Below, in pieces: positions 12,030 through 23,304 of a stretch of DNA of 64,000 nt; position 1 is the stretch's first letter, and every line of letters begins with the position of its first letter. Source of the DNA: Xiphias gladius. Lineage: Eukaryota; Chordata; Actinopteri; Istiophoriformes; Xiphiidae. The notes under the pieces were generated by a model. That model worked only from the letters and a program-made list of their open reading frames with translations. It was not told the origin of the DNA and ran no database searches. The translations under genes were made by a program, and so were the position numbers. The DNA lies in assembly GCF_016859285.1 (NCBI RefSeq), contig NC_053402.1:25732556-25796555 (forward strand). Reading direction: 5' to 3'.

Positions 12030-12869
12030 ATGGAATTCATAAGGAAGACATTAAGTAAACCATTAATAAAGGTTGCAATAGAAAACTGCAAGAATGAAGC
12101 TGTTGTGCAGTGGCTGAGAACGAATTCAGAGTCTGGGGCCTTTGCCAAACTCGTGGACATGTTTCATTTCCTGCAAAAACACATCGATGAGGAAGAAAAG
12201 AAGAACCGCAGCGACATCGCTGATATCACCTTTCTGGCTCATGGATCAATCGGAGACTCCATGATCCCAGCCAACTGCCTGTTGCCTCTGTCCACCATCG
12301 CGGATGTGGTCCTGTATAATCCCTGGAACTGCCTAACCACTTCTGATGTAGTCTACGGTATTGCTACAGGACTCATAAAACCTCAGCACAGAGTTTTTAG
12401 CTGTAGGAAAAATGACGGTTGTCAAATTCCTGACGGGAAACATTGTCCCACCAACCTGCCCAACCACTGGAACTCACTGAGGAACGCTGGAGAACGGATG
12501 GTCCCAAACATCATGGTTAGTCCTCTTCAACCAGAGGATGGTGTGTGGCAAAGATTTGAGTTCCTCACAAAAAAACATGGTCCGCTGAGGAGAAACCAGA
12601 TCATCATCCCGTTCATCCTCCCAGGAAAGAGAAGTGAAAGTGTTCCGTTCTTTGTAGTCACCCTGGCCCTGTCTCTGGTGCTCCTGTCCTCCAGGCTGAA
12701 GGCCACCGTCCATCTCGCTGCCTGTCTGGGTGAGAGATCTGCTGGACAGAAATTTGACGAGGACTATCTGAAAGAGCAGTACGCCTACACCATCAACAGC
12801 ACTTTAATGACAGCTTCACCAGACATGTTCAAGGCAGCCTATATAGAATTATCAAAAAGGTACAATTAA
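12030..12869 (+). CDS. Unnamed fish protein, main exon (279 codons)
   Basis: A single uninterrupted frame of 279 residues with normal vertebrate codon use and a stop at 12,869. The N-terminal third is helical and charged (LVDMFHFLQKHIDEEEKK, possible short coiled coil near residues 45-62). The middle is the most family-like part: ITFLAHGSIGD, then IPANCLLPL, VVLYNPWNCL, YGIATG, then a cysteine pair and NLPNHWNSLR. A C-terminal hydrophobic run (VPFFVVTLALSLVLLSSRL, about residues 205-225) could be a membrane segment or a buried helix, followed by HLAACL. I have seen similar uncharacterised proteins in other fish but know no function and propose none. Frame, codon use and length leave little doubt that it is a real gene. 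Confidence 0.8.
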   Translation: MEFIRKTLSKPLIKVAIENCKNEAVVQWLRTNSESGAFAKLVDMFHFLQKHIDEEEKKNRSDIADITFLAHGSIGDSMIPANCLLPLSTIADVVLYNPWNCLTTSDVVYGIATGLIKPQHRVFSCRKNDGCQIPDGKHCPTNLPNHWNSLRNAGERMVPNIMVSPLQPEDGVWQRFEFLTKKHGPLRRNQIIIPFILPGKRSESVPFFVVTLALSLVLLSSRLKATVHLAACLGERSAGQKFDEDYLKEQYAYTINSTLMTASPDMFKAAYIELSKRYN

Positions 12870-13805
12870 GCATGTTGGCAGCTCATTTGGAGGCTGACAG
12901 AGGACTTCTGGCTGTGGCCGTGCACCTTTAAACGAATGTGACTCGTGATCGCTCAGTCTAAATGTCAGCGCAGTCGATCTCACAGCTGCTGACACGGACC
13001 TGGCTTCATGTTGGTTCTGTCGACAGTGTAGTGATTCGAAAACAATGATTTTATCTGCTGCTCAGAGACTCGGTACTGATTGCTGCTCAACATGTATCTA
13101 TGAGCCCTGAAATTCACAGGTGAATTCAGAGGTTAATTTCAGGCTTCAGACGTGAGCAGATATAGATCCGGACTGTAAAGACAGTAGACATGGACCCCGT
13201 GCACACACTTTAAAGATTTCCTTTCTATGAAATGACCCCTGGAGGGCTCCATGGAGTCCAGCTCAGGGTTACTTTTAGTTTTCAGGGTGTATTCAAAGTT
13301 TTAGTTTTGAGCTTCAGCAAATAATTGATTTCAATTGTTCTTTTTTCAGACAATAATCTGCTCATGAATAACATCTAGTATCTTTCAAGTGTTCCACATT
13401 TTAGGTGTTTATTTTACTGTGTTTATTCTGCGTCCACTGAATGTAGCTGCAGAATCATAGTCTGCCTCGTTTAAAGAATAATTCCTTTTTTATTTATCAC
13501 TTCAACTGACCTGATGTGAACAAACAGAAACCTTTAGCAGCGCGAGCGTCTTCTGCCTTTAAAAGAACATTTCTGTTATAAATCAGCTGTCACATGGTGA
13601 GTTAACGTTAAAGTAAAGAAGCTGCAGGAAACATTTTGTTCACTCTCTGACATGAAGAAATCCGTTTGGACGTTTGAGATATGTTTTAGCTCACTTTTTA
13701 AAAACGCAGTAAATTACCAGGTTTTGGGCAAACGAATAAAAAGTCAGGAAACAAATCATTCAGAGAGACAAGAGTTATTTTATCAATAAAACCTTTGAAT
13801 GAAAG
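12870..13805 (+). other. 3' UTR of the 12-kb gene
   Basis: Non-coding sequence follows the stop codon to 'ttatcaataaaacctttg' near 13,780-13,798, the first good AATAAA signal. A 3' UTR of about 930 nt is plausible. No element of note was seen. Confidence 0.5.
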
Positions 13806-15601
13806 CTGTCGTGGGCAGTGTTTCTTATGAAATGCAATCCAATTCTTGCAATCCAATCCAACTGTTATGGGATGTTGTGATTTCTATTATAGCGTAACAC
13901 AATTTTGTGGCAATAATTAATAAGAAAAACAAAACAACAAAAAAATAATTTGATAGCTTTTACGTTACCACTTAACACACGTCAAAGAATTCCACTTCTG
14001 TGCCACTTTTTCTATCAGTGGCTTAAAGATACTTTTTTACATCAAATATGGAAAAATTCAATTTTGCTTGGCAACTTTTATGAATAATTTTAATAACCTG
14101 CAAACCATTCAATCCAGATGATATTTTCTACCAACTCCCTTTACCCCTTTTTTTTTTCTTGCCATCTCATTCTTAACATATATTTTAGCTACAGATGTTC
14201 TAATGCACACTAAATAATTAAGAGCCTTTTACTTGTTGCACATTTTACTGCAATTAAGACGGAGTTAAAGTACTTTTTTGCCAATTCATTCTACACACAA
14301 TAACCACTGTTGACGAGGAAAAATCACATTTTTGGAATTTTATGGAATTTTAACTTATATTTATTACAAATGAAAAGTTGAAATCCATTACAGTGACAGA
14401 AACACAGCCCACTGTGACGTCGTCTGACAGAATCACCAGACACATAAGTTAAAGACGACGGCTGTGTTGTGATTTCAGCTACATTTACCTGTAAAATGAT
14501 CAGTCAGAGAGAAAGTTAGAAGCTCAGTCACGTCAACTGTCGTGTGGTCAGTAGAACAACAACACTGGGGACTCTCTTCTACGGAAAGTAGCTGAGGTTT
14601 GTTCAGAAAGTCTCTAGATTTGTCTCTGGGTGCTTTTATGAAGAAAAGTTGCTAAATTGTCTGAAAAGTTTTTGAATCTAGCGACAAAGGCGCTAAGTTG
14701 ACAACACCGCCTGTAAATGACCCCCAGGTGACGCAATAGAAAACGTTTGCGCCAATTCATTTGGAAAGAGCAACAACCAATGGGAAAACTCCAACACTCG
14801 GCCGGCCGACCAACGGTGTAACTTTATCACTCAGTCCCTCCCTCAGGGACATCTGTGTTTATAGGAAAGGCCCGGCTGTTGCAGTCCAGACAAACAGTGG
14901 TGAGTGAAGCAAAGAAACTACACAGATAAAAATCAGTAGATGAGAGTAACGGATAAGTGAAAAACCTCAACAATAAATCCAGACTACAAAGCTTAATGTT
15001 GTACATTACCTTAGTTCAATGTAAAGTTGTGAAACATTATTCAAAATGTATCATTATTAGCCTTTTACAGTTGAAATGGTGAAAGTGGTCATAGCAATGA
15101 TAACTGCAGTCATTATTTGTTTTTTGTTTTTTTTACAACACTTTAAGCTGAAGTTCTTTCATGAAAGGTACTATATAAATAAATTATTATTATTATTATT
15201 ATTATTATTTTCTTAAAACAAGGTTTGTGATTTGTGAGATGTTTTACTGAGTATTTTAACATATATGACCTTTTTGTGATCACTTCTTTATTGTACATTT
15301 AATTTTATAAGGTATATATTTTTTTAAATAGTTTATCATGCATTTTTGCGTTTGGGCCTCAGGGATGCATGAAATTAGAATTTTGAGTCCCATAATAAAA
15401 AAGTTTTAATAACCCCTGAACTAAATAATGCACCACCTGCAAAGAGCAGCCAGGGGGCACTGTTGATCTGCAGGTCGATCCGCCTCTTCTGTCAAACAGG
15501 ATGTTAACTCAGGCAGGAGGAGGAGGTGGAGGAGGAAGAGGTGGAGGAGGAAGAGGTGGACACAAGCTAGGAATGGCAGGTCAGGGAGGGGTGGGACCAG
15601 A

Positions 15602-15643
<42 letters not shown>

Positions 15644-15941
15644 CCTGTTTCTGTGATTTGGACTCGCCCCTTCAGGAATAGAAGAGAAAAAAACAAAGAG
15701 CAGGATGGTTGGATCTGACTTTTACCACAGGTAAAACACAACAATCTATCTGTCTATCTGTTTATCTGTCTGTTTATCTATCTGTCTATCTATGAAGGTG
15801 ACTCATGTTGGAAGCTTTTTACTGCAAAAATCTTAGAAAAGATCAATCTTTAGTGTGTTTGTAAAACCTACGTTACGGGGACCTTAACCTGTCCCCACAG
15901 CTACATTAAGGGGACTCTGTGATTATAGGGTGAAAACGCAA

Positions 15942-15944
<3 letters not shown>

Positions 15945-16035
<91 letters not shown>

Positions 16036-16040
16036 TGTTG
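15945..16040. repeat. (GT)n microsatellite
   Basis: About 95 bp of near-perfect GT repeats. The left flank 'acggggaccttaacctgtcc' resembles the 'ggggaca' flanks beside other (GT)n tracts in this window. Confidence 0.97.
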
Positions 16041-17261
16041 TTGGCTGAAATTTGTCACTGGGTGTGTTTAGTTCAAAGACAGTGTGTCTTTGAACTGTGT
16101 CTGTGTCCTACTTGCAGACTATACACTAAGTCTACACAGGTTTTGTGTCTAATAAATTAATTAGTGAATGGAGATAAAACTGCTCTAGAAAGATCTTAGA
16201 AAAGTATTAACATTTTTGGAAAATAATTATTTTTTCTTCTTTGTGAAATTTAACTGGTATTGGCCATTTATAGTTCCATCTTAATTTAAGTAAGATAGTA
16301 CTAATGTTTTGTGTAGACAATAAAGTATGCTGTTTTCTTGTAATTGCAAACAGAGTGTACTGTAAAGATTACATTATAGCACATGTTGTATACAATCGGT
16401 GTATGTTATGGACCTTCTCTCATTATCTACATACAATTTAAAAATCAAAAATGTAAACATTCTGGAGTCTGTAGAAGAAATGGGAACAATTCTGTCCGTT
16501 TCATCATAGAAAAACATACAATTCAAAGTCAGTACATTTGTTACAAAAACTAAAGAAAGAAAATTAGATGTAAAAGAAAAATAAAACTTAAAAGAAATAA
16601 TAAAATGCAGTGTGATGAATACAAGGCTGTTGTACTTATGCAATGTGACAGGACAATAAGCTTTTATTGTCCACATACATAAATATGTCAATATCCACAA
16701 CTTGTAAGTCACATGTGTACCATATATATTTCAAAATACAGCAAAACCTATTTCTAATATATTTATGCATACTGCATTACAGTGGTTTTATATGTTAGGC
16801 TTAATAAAAGAGTCGATTAAATCAATTATTCTGCATACTTTACATTGTTACATTACATTGTACATCAGTTCCTAAAATAGATTTTTGTTTTCCGTTACCT
16901 CTCAACAATAGAAATCACATATGATATGATCATTTTATTTTTTTTTAAATTACAAAACAAACTGATATTGTCATATGAACTTTCACATGATACTTCACAT
17001 TATTCCCGTGGACTACAGAGCTGTAGTTCATATCCTAGATGCCATTATCAGTAATATATAGCCATATTTTCACAATATTTCCATATGTGTAAATACAAAA
17101 TTTATTTTTCAATATATATGTTCATATGTGGGCATATATCAGATTTTAATATGGTTGGGGGCTACATAGCTATAGCTCATATTATACAAACCTAAATCAA
17201 GTAATTTATAGTCATGTTTTTATAACACTTGCTGTTATTTGGCGTACTTTGCACAGTTTAT

Positions 17262-18050
17262 TCTTTGAGGAGTGTCCAGAGGTACTTAAAGAGGTTTTGG
17301 GGTGCCTTGAGAAGATATCAGTGGTCCTTGAGAAGATTCCAGGGGTTCTTTAGTAAGTTAACAGCTAGTGGACCCTGAAACAGGTGTACTGTTGCTATGG
17401 TCAGTTGCAAATTAGAGCTTCATTTAAAACGTTGGTTAAACGGTAGATCTTAACTCCGTCTTCAACAGACGTGTGACAGCCAATCACAGAGCAGGATTCT
17501 CTGTTGTCATGGTTTATTTAGTTTGTCTGAATTATATGGGAGTCCTGGAGGAGGTAGCAAAGGTCCTTGAAGAGAATGTAGAGAATCTTTAGGAGGACGT
17601 AGAGGTCTTGAGGGGATTGTAGAGGTCCCTGAGGGGGTTGCAGATGTTATGTAGGAGATTGAAAAGTTCTTATGAGGTTGCAGTGGTCTTTTAGGTGTTT
17701 GTACAAGTCCTTGAGGAGGTTGTAGAGGAGGTTATAGAGCTCCTTAGGGAATCTGTAAAGGTCCATGTCATTGAGATCCTTGAAGAAGGTCCTGGGACCC
17801 TTGAGGAAGTTGTAGATGTTCTTTGGCATGTTGAAGAGATCCTTGTGGAGACCGTAGGATCCTTGAGAATGTTGTCAATGTAGCGGCCATTGATGAGAAT
17901 GTAGATGTCCTTGGGCAGGTTTAGAAGTCTTGGAGAGGTTCTAGTGATCCTTGAGAAGTTGTAAAGATCCCTGAGCAGTTTGCAGAGGTCCTTACTGAGG
18001 TACAAAGAGTCTTTGAGGAGTTTCTGGAGTTTCCTTGAGCGAGTTAGCTG
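17262..18050 (+). repeat. Degenerate minisatellite, GGTCCTTGAGGAGG family
   Basis: Roughly 25-30 imperfect units with the core 'gtccttgaggaggttgtaga' in variable spacing. Units have diverged heavily, so no exact period holds. The plus strand is G/T-rich and C-poor. Apparent LEEVVEEV-type peptides are products of the repeat. The same core recurs at 30.93-31.1, 39.03-39.66, 58.1-58.33 and 59.17-60.06 kb. Confidence 0.75.
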
Positions 18051-18800
18051 CTACCAGAGCGTAAAGCGTCAGTCCCGTTGCTATGGTTAAGCTGCAGTTT
18101 CATGACCAGCGAAAAAAGCAGCTGACCTGAGCTGTTGGTACATCATTTTAACTGGAAACTGACAGCCAATGAGAAAGCAGAATTTCTGTATTTGTGGTGT
18201 AAATACTGTATGTTGGTGTTTTTCTGTGTTACTCAGTGAACGTGAGCCGATTTCACACAGAACACACAACCATCCAGATAAACATGTGCAGTGTCACATA
18301 AACACAGTGTGGTCAGACTCTCCATACATTCCTACAAACGTTTTTTGTTCTGCCAGCCCTCTGGAGGCGCAGTCAGCTGACGGATTTCTGGTTTAAACTT
18401 GGTTATTTCTGTCTTTTTTTGCGGTTGTTTGTGTGACTGAGTGTGTGAACAGCATGTGAGTACTTCTGACTGTAACCACACCCTGCTCATTCAGAGGGTA
18501 AAGGTTGAATTCAGACTTCAGATCTGCAGAAACGAATCTTGATTGACATTCGGGTATATGATGTCACATGATACACGACACTTGGTCGGCAGCGGCAACG
18601 GTTCGGCCTTTTTTCATGTCGTCAAAGATGGACCCTTTCAGTCCTCAGCCCGGCGGGTTTCTGGTGAAATTCCCCTTTAAATTCTTCATCGCTCGTGATT
18701 GGTCGATGGGGCGTGTCCTGCCACAAACCCATAAACCTCGGTTAGATGATTGACAGCGCAGTTTATTTTTCACACACTTCAGTCCTGTGGTCGAACAGGG

Positions 18801-18804
<4 letters not shown>

Positions 18805-18846
<42 letters not shown>
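18805..18846. repeat. (GT)n microsatellite
   Basis: About 42 bp of GT repeats. No other feature is evident. Confidence 0.95.
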
Positions 18847-18847
<1 letters not shown>

Positions 18848-19680
18848 TTACATACCAGCCTGGTGGTGTGGGTGTGGCCGTAAGACAGAGACAAACAGAG
18901 AGACAGCAAGAGGGAGGGAGGGGGGCCAGGCAGCATTCCAGCATATCAGAGTCCCTCACACACCTGAAACACACCTGGCTCAGGTGTGTATGACTCAGAG
19001 CAGGTTTGACTGTTCACCTCCAGGAGGACCCTTAAAGGACCAGTCAGTGATATTTATTTCAAAAAGCTTCCAGTCGACTCAACTGAAGTCAGTAAAGCCT
19101 ATTATATATTATTTAATATAATTTATTTGCGCAGCAGCTCAACAATCAGATTAACAAATACACAAACAACAAATGGCAAATACAAAACACAACAGCAAAC
19201 TTTGCAAGGGGAAACCAGGGGGGGTAAATTTATGGGGGGGGGGCAGGAGGATTAACTTTACAGTGGGGTACCAGGGGCACAAAGTTTACAAAAGGGCTCC
19301 TGGGTTTGCAGGCCTGTAGTCCGGACTAAAGCAGCAGCAGACATGATGGTTTCTCTGACGCACAACGCTTTAAGCTTCAGACTAGATCACAACAGCGGAT
19401 CAGATTTATTGATCATTATGTTTTCGATCAATGTGAGAGAACTGTGAAGAAAAAAAACCACAGTGAACACTGAGCCACGCTCTGACAGATCTACTGCAGA
19501 CACACTATTGTTCCTGTACAAAGACAGGAAACACACACATGCACACACACACACGTTTTGTGATGTCACTGAGAGGTGGAGTCCACAAAGCCTTGTGGGC
19601 GGGGATTAAGGCAGACAGGAATAGCAGACACTTCCCTTTGTAAACAGAGCAGGCCGGAGATCAGCCTTTTACTATTGTTC

Positions 19681-19757
<77 letters not shown>

Positions 19758-19771
19758 GTGCGTGTGTGTGG
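19681..19771. repeat. (GT)n microsatellite
   Basis: About 90 bp of GT repeats with a few GC interruptions near the right end. Confidence 0.95.
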
Positions 19772-19984
19772 TGGCTGCCTTGCGGCTGCCTTGCTCACAG
19801 GTTCCTTGATCTATCTCATAATTTCTCATGATGGGGTTGTCTTTGCTAATAATTGACTATAATAATGTTTCACATTTGAGCTTCGCTTAATAATTTTTGT
19901 CAGTATCAGTTTTCTTGCTGGTTATTTTCTTAGTGAATGAATCAGTCTCAGTTCCCAAGGTATCGTCCGACCAACAGTCTGTTG

Positions 19985-20160
19985 GTTCAGTTTAGTGATA
20001 GAAAACAGAGAAAAAAATGAAGAAAATGACACTGAAGAAGCTTTAGTGTTGTTGCTTGAAAAAAAGAAGTGAAATCCTCAGTTTATTAAGATAGTTGCCA
20101 ATTAGTTTTCTGTTGACTGACTTAACAAGTAAGTGACTAATCTTTCCAGCTTTAGTTCAC
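19985..20160. mobile_element. hAT-like MITE remnant, copy 1
   Basis: Diverged text, including 'gaagtgaaatcctcagtttattaag' like wording and 'ttgccaattagttttctg', followed by 'gactaatctttccagc', resembles the right part of the fish element that begins TAGGGCTGCAACTAACGATTA. It is clearest by comparison with the copies at 42.11 and 60.71 kb. Confidence 0.4.
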
Positions 20161-20733
20161 ATTAAGACAAGTCCCATGGCCCTACTGGGTCAATCTGGCC
20201 CTGTTTCCAACAATGAGACATGTACTGAATTTATCTCACCTTTCTCTCTAGAAACCTGATTTCAGGCAGATTTCTCCAGAAGAAGTGATTTCCCTGCCGC
20301 GTATCCGCGTTTCTAATCAGCTTTTTTACATGTGAGAACACGCAGCACCAGCTGAGCAGGAGGATGAAAGATGAGATCATCACATACGATGATGCGTCCT
20401 CAAATTTAAAACAACTCCATCCAAAGTCCAACTGAAACTGAAACTAACACAATGCAGCCTCCTTGAATCCGAGTAAGTCCATTTCTACCACTGGACATTC
20501 GACCATTTGTTAAATACAGACACTTTCACACAACGTCTTTCATCAGTGATACGGTTAAAATACGTGAGGTATGTTTCCAGAATAAGCAGAGCAGAAATGT
20601 AATCACTGACCTGCTGCATGTAACCTGGCTACTTGTATAAACGTGTTCCTTGATTATCCGTGTTTCACCAAGTAAAGTGCATGTGAATGCACTGATGGAG
20701 AGCTACAAGTCTGCAGGTCTCCACCTGAGCAGG

Positions 20734-20929
20734 TGACGTCACGGATATGCCCCGCCCCTCTACCTGAAGGAGAGCCGATCAGTGGACGGAGTCCGTGGTT
20801 TGAATTAAAACCTGCAGACTGTTGGACACCTCTTACTATCACTCCTTCTTCTGGAAGGCTTTTAAGTTGAAACACTGAAATCAGGGATGAGAACAGCTGC
20901 TAACCAGAGACCGTGTTCTCAGCACAGCG
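20734..20929 (+). promoter_or_regulatory. arhgap27: Candidate arhgap27 promoter and non-coding exon
   Basis: A perfect palindromic CRE, TGACGTCA, at 20,734-20,741 is followed after nine bases by a GC box CCCCGCCCC at 20,750-20,758. About 170 bp downstream a consensus donor (gtgagt at 20,930) ends a possible untranslated exon. It could splice to the strong acceptor 'ttttctctctttaag' at 22,824, which opens the first coding exon. The link is inferred; another gene or an enhancer is possible. Confidence 0.4.
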
Positions 20930-21621
20930 GTGAGTTTAACATGACTCTGTTGTGGTGCTGCTGGAATTAGTGCTGTGGCAATTGACATTACTAGAATTTA
21001 CTAGTATGGTAAAGAACGATACGGACGTTTCCTCCACTGCTGGACTTCTAGGATACTGTGTCAAAACAATCAGAAAGGGACAACTGTAACCTTTCCTAAT
21101 CACCGTCCAGTACATCACATATGCTGGATGCTGGTTATATCCTTTATTTGCGGCCGGATGAGGTGATGTTTTTCACATGGAGAGGCACAGAAGACATTGA
21201 AACTACGTGAAAGAGTGAGTCAGATTAATGGGTGAGAGTCAGGATAAGACTTAGCTTCAGGAGCTGCAGGAGGAGTTGAGTGTTGATTCAGCACTGATTA
21301 TTTGTAGTTTGACTAGTTCTGACATGTAGAACCAGAGGAACACATAACTCTAATTCCTCTCTGTTTCTGTGTCCCGGTCGCTGTTAACATGGAGTCTGTT
21401 TTTACTCTACAAATGCTCTGAATGACTGTGAGAGTTAAAAAGCCATTCAGTCTTCTTTTCAGCTTTTCTAGACTTTAATTTTTCTTAAAAAACCAGACAA
21501 CATGTTTGGAGGTCATTCTTCTCACCTCAGTGCAGTCGGTATCTTCAATCAACGTGCCCCGAAGACGATTTGTTCAAATTATTTATTTGAACAGTAGTAC
21601 TGTAATACATTGTGTATTAGT

Positions 21622-22753
21622 GCATTGGCAAGAAAAAGTCAGTGAACCCTCTGTAATGACGTGGTTTCCAGCGTTAACTGGTCATTAAACGTGATCTGAT
21701 CTTTATCTAAGTAACAAGTTCAGACAAACACAACCTGCTTGAGCTAATAACACACAAACAGTTATAAGGAACACACCCATTAAACCTTCACACTGCTGGT
21801 GGAAAAAGTAAGCAAACCTTAGATTTAATAACTGGTCAGTAGCTCTCTGAACTCATTCCACATCATGTCTGTTGGGTTATGGTCTGGGATCTGACACCAG
21901 AAGGTGGATTTTCTTTGTTTGAAGTCAGTCTGTAGTAGATTTACTTCCATGTTTAGGGTCATTGTCCTACTGCATCTCCTGTTTCTCCTGAGCTTCAGCT
22001 GGTGATGGCCTCCCTGACGTTATCCTGTCAGACACCTTGAGAAACCTGGGAACTCATATTCCCCTGGACGGCTTTGAAGTGTCCCTGACCGGAGGCAGCG
22101 AAGCCCCAGACCATGACGCTCCTTCCACCGTACTTCACTGCTGGGATGACGTTTTCATGTTGGTGTGCAGAGCTGGTTTTACACCAGACATAGAGCTGCG
22201 TGTTCTTCCCAAACGATCCCACCTCAGTTTCATCAGTCCACAGAACACTGTCCCAGTAGTGTTGTGGAGAGTCAAGCTGAACCGGCTCCAGTGATTCCTT
22301 TAAGCTTTTAGCTGTTCCTCTTCTCTTTTACCTCATTGATCATTCTGCTTTGAGCCTTTGGAGTCATTTCAGCAGGACGTCCACTTCTAGGGAGAACAGC
22401 CACAGAACTGAACCGTCTCCATTAAACTCCAAATGTTTGAGGGTTTTTTATAAGTCACAGTAGCTCTGACCCAGACCCCAAGTCTGGTTTCACTGACTGG
22501 ACTCCAGGTAGCTTCCGTTGGTGTCGTTAGCCAAGGGAGTCACACACTTTTTCCAACCTACACTGTGAATGTTGAAATGAGATTTTCAATATGGACAAGA
22601 ACAACACAAAGATTTGATGATGTGTTATTAGTTGAAATATATCGTGTTTGTTCATTAGTGTAACTTAGATGAAGATCTGAGCCAAGTTTAAGACAAATTT
22701 ATACAGAAATGCAGATCATTCCAAAGGTTCACTCACTTTTTCTCACCACTGCC
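21622..22753 (-). mobile_element. Decayed Tc1/mariner transposon
   Basis: The ends are inverted repeats: left 'ggcaagaaaaagtcagtgaa' (about 21,627) and right, on the other strand, 'ggtgagaaaaagtgagtgaa'. The minus strand between them encodes broken Tc1 transposase: an LWTDE block near 22,240, the segment GSFGKNTQLYVWCKTS at 22,170-22,220, SVMVWGFAASG, and a QDNDPKH-like block near 21,950. Catalytic aspartate regions are visible, but stops and frameshifts break the frame and the element (about 1.13 kb) is shorter than the usual 1.6 kb. It is non-autonomous and lies upstream of arhgap27 coding exon 1. Confidence 0.9.
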
Positions 22754-22824
22754 AATTATCTTTGGCCTTTGCAGTAGTTGTTGTTGAATCTAGGCCGGTC
22801 TGATCTGGGTTTTCTCTCTTTAAG

Positions 22825-22953
22825 GGGGCTGATGATCAGGTGTGACCTTTGACCCCTCACCTTCAGACTCACCTACCCATCTACCTGAGGGGGTGGGGCC
22901 TGAGGAGCCCAGGGTTGTCACCATGGCAATGCCCTCCTCCCTGCTTGGTAGAG
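22825..22953 (+). CDS. arhgap27: arhgap27 coding exon 1 with 5' UTR
   Basis: The exon opens after a pyrimidine-rich acceptor, so an upstream untranslated exon is expected. ATG at 22,923 is followed by ten codons (MAMPSSLLGR) and a phase-1 donor gtgagt at 22,954. The 632-bp intron after it holds the long GTA/GCA triplet repeat. Confidence 0.85.
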
Positions 22954-23179
22954 GTGAGTTCTTTTCTTATTCTAAAAGTACATTTGTAGTTAAACACGAC
23001 AGTAGTATGTTAGAAGTAGCAGTAGTAGCAGTAACAGTAGTAACAGCATTAGCAGTAGCAGTAGTAGTAGTAGTAGCAGTAATAGTAGAAGTAGTAGTAG
23101 TAGCAGTAGCAGTAGTAGCAGTAGTAGTAGAAGTAGTAGTAGTAGTAGTACTAGTAGTAGTAGTAGCAGTAGCAGTAGC

Positions 23180-23211
<32 letters not shown>

Positions 23212-23269
23212 CAGTAATAGTAGCAGTAGTAGTAGTAGTAGTAGTAGCAGTAGCAGTAGCAGTAGTAGC

Positions 23270-23304
<35 letters not shown>

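Larger units (their letters stand above)
13806..20700. other. Intergenic stretch without supported genes
   Basis: The region is mostly AT-rich. It holds (TAT)n near 15,185-15,210, a GGAGGA/GAGA purine run at 15,520-15,640, long (GT)n tracts, a degenerate minisatellite at 17.26-18.05 kb and a hAT-like MITE remnant near 20.0-20.16 kb. Open frames here are short and explained by these repeats. Confidence 0.6.

Noticed and set aside
17691-18005. Open frames with LEEVVEEVIELL-like periodicity on the plus strand and Leu/Thr/Ser repeats on the minus strand
   Set aside because: Products of the degenerate GGTCCTTGAGGAGG minisatellite; the periodicity is that of the DNA.
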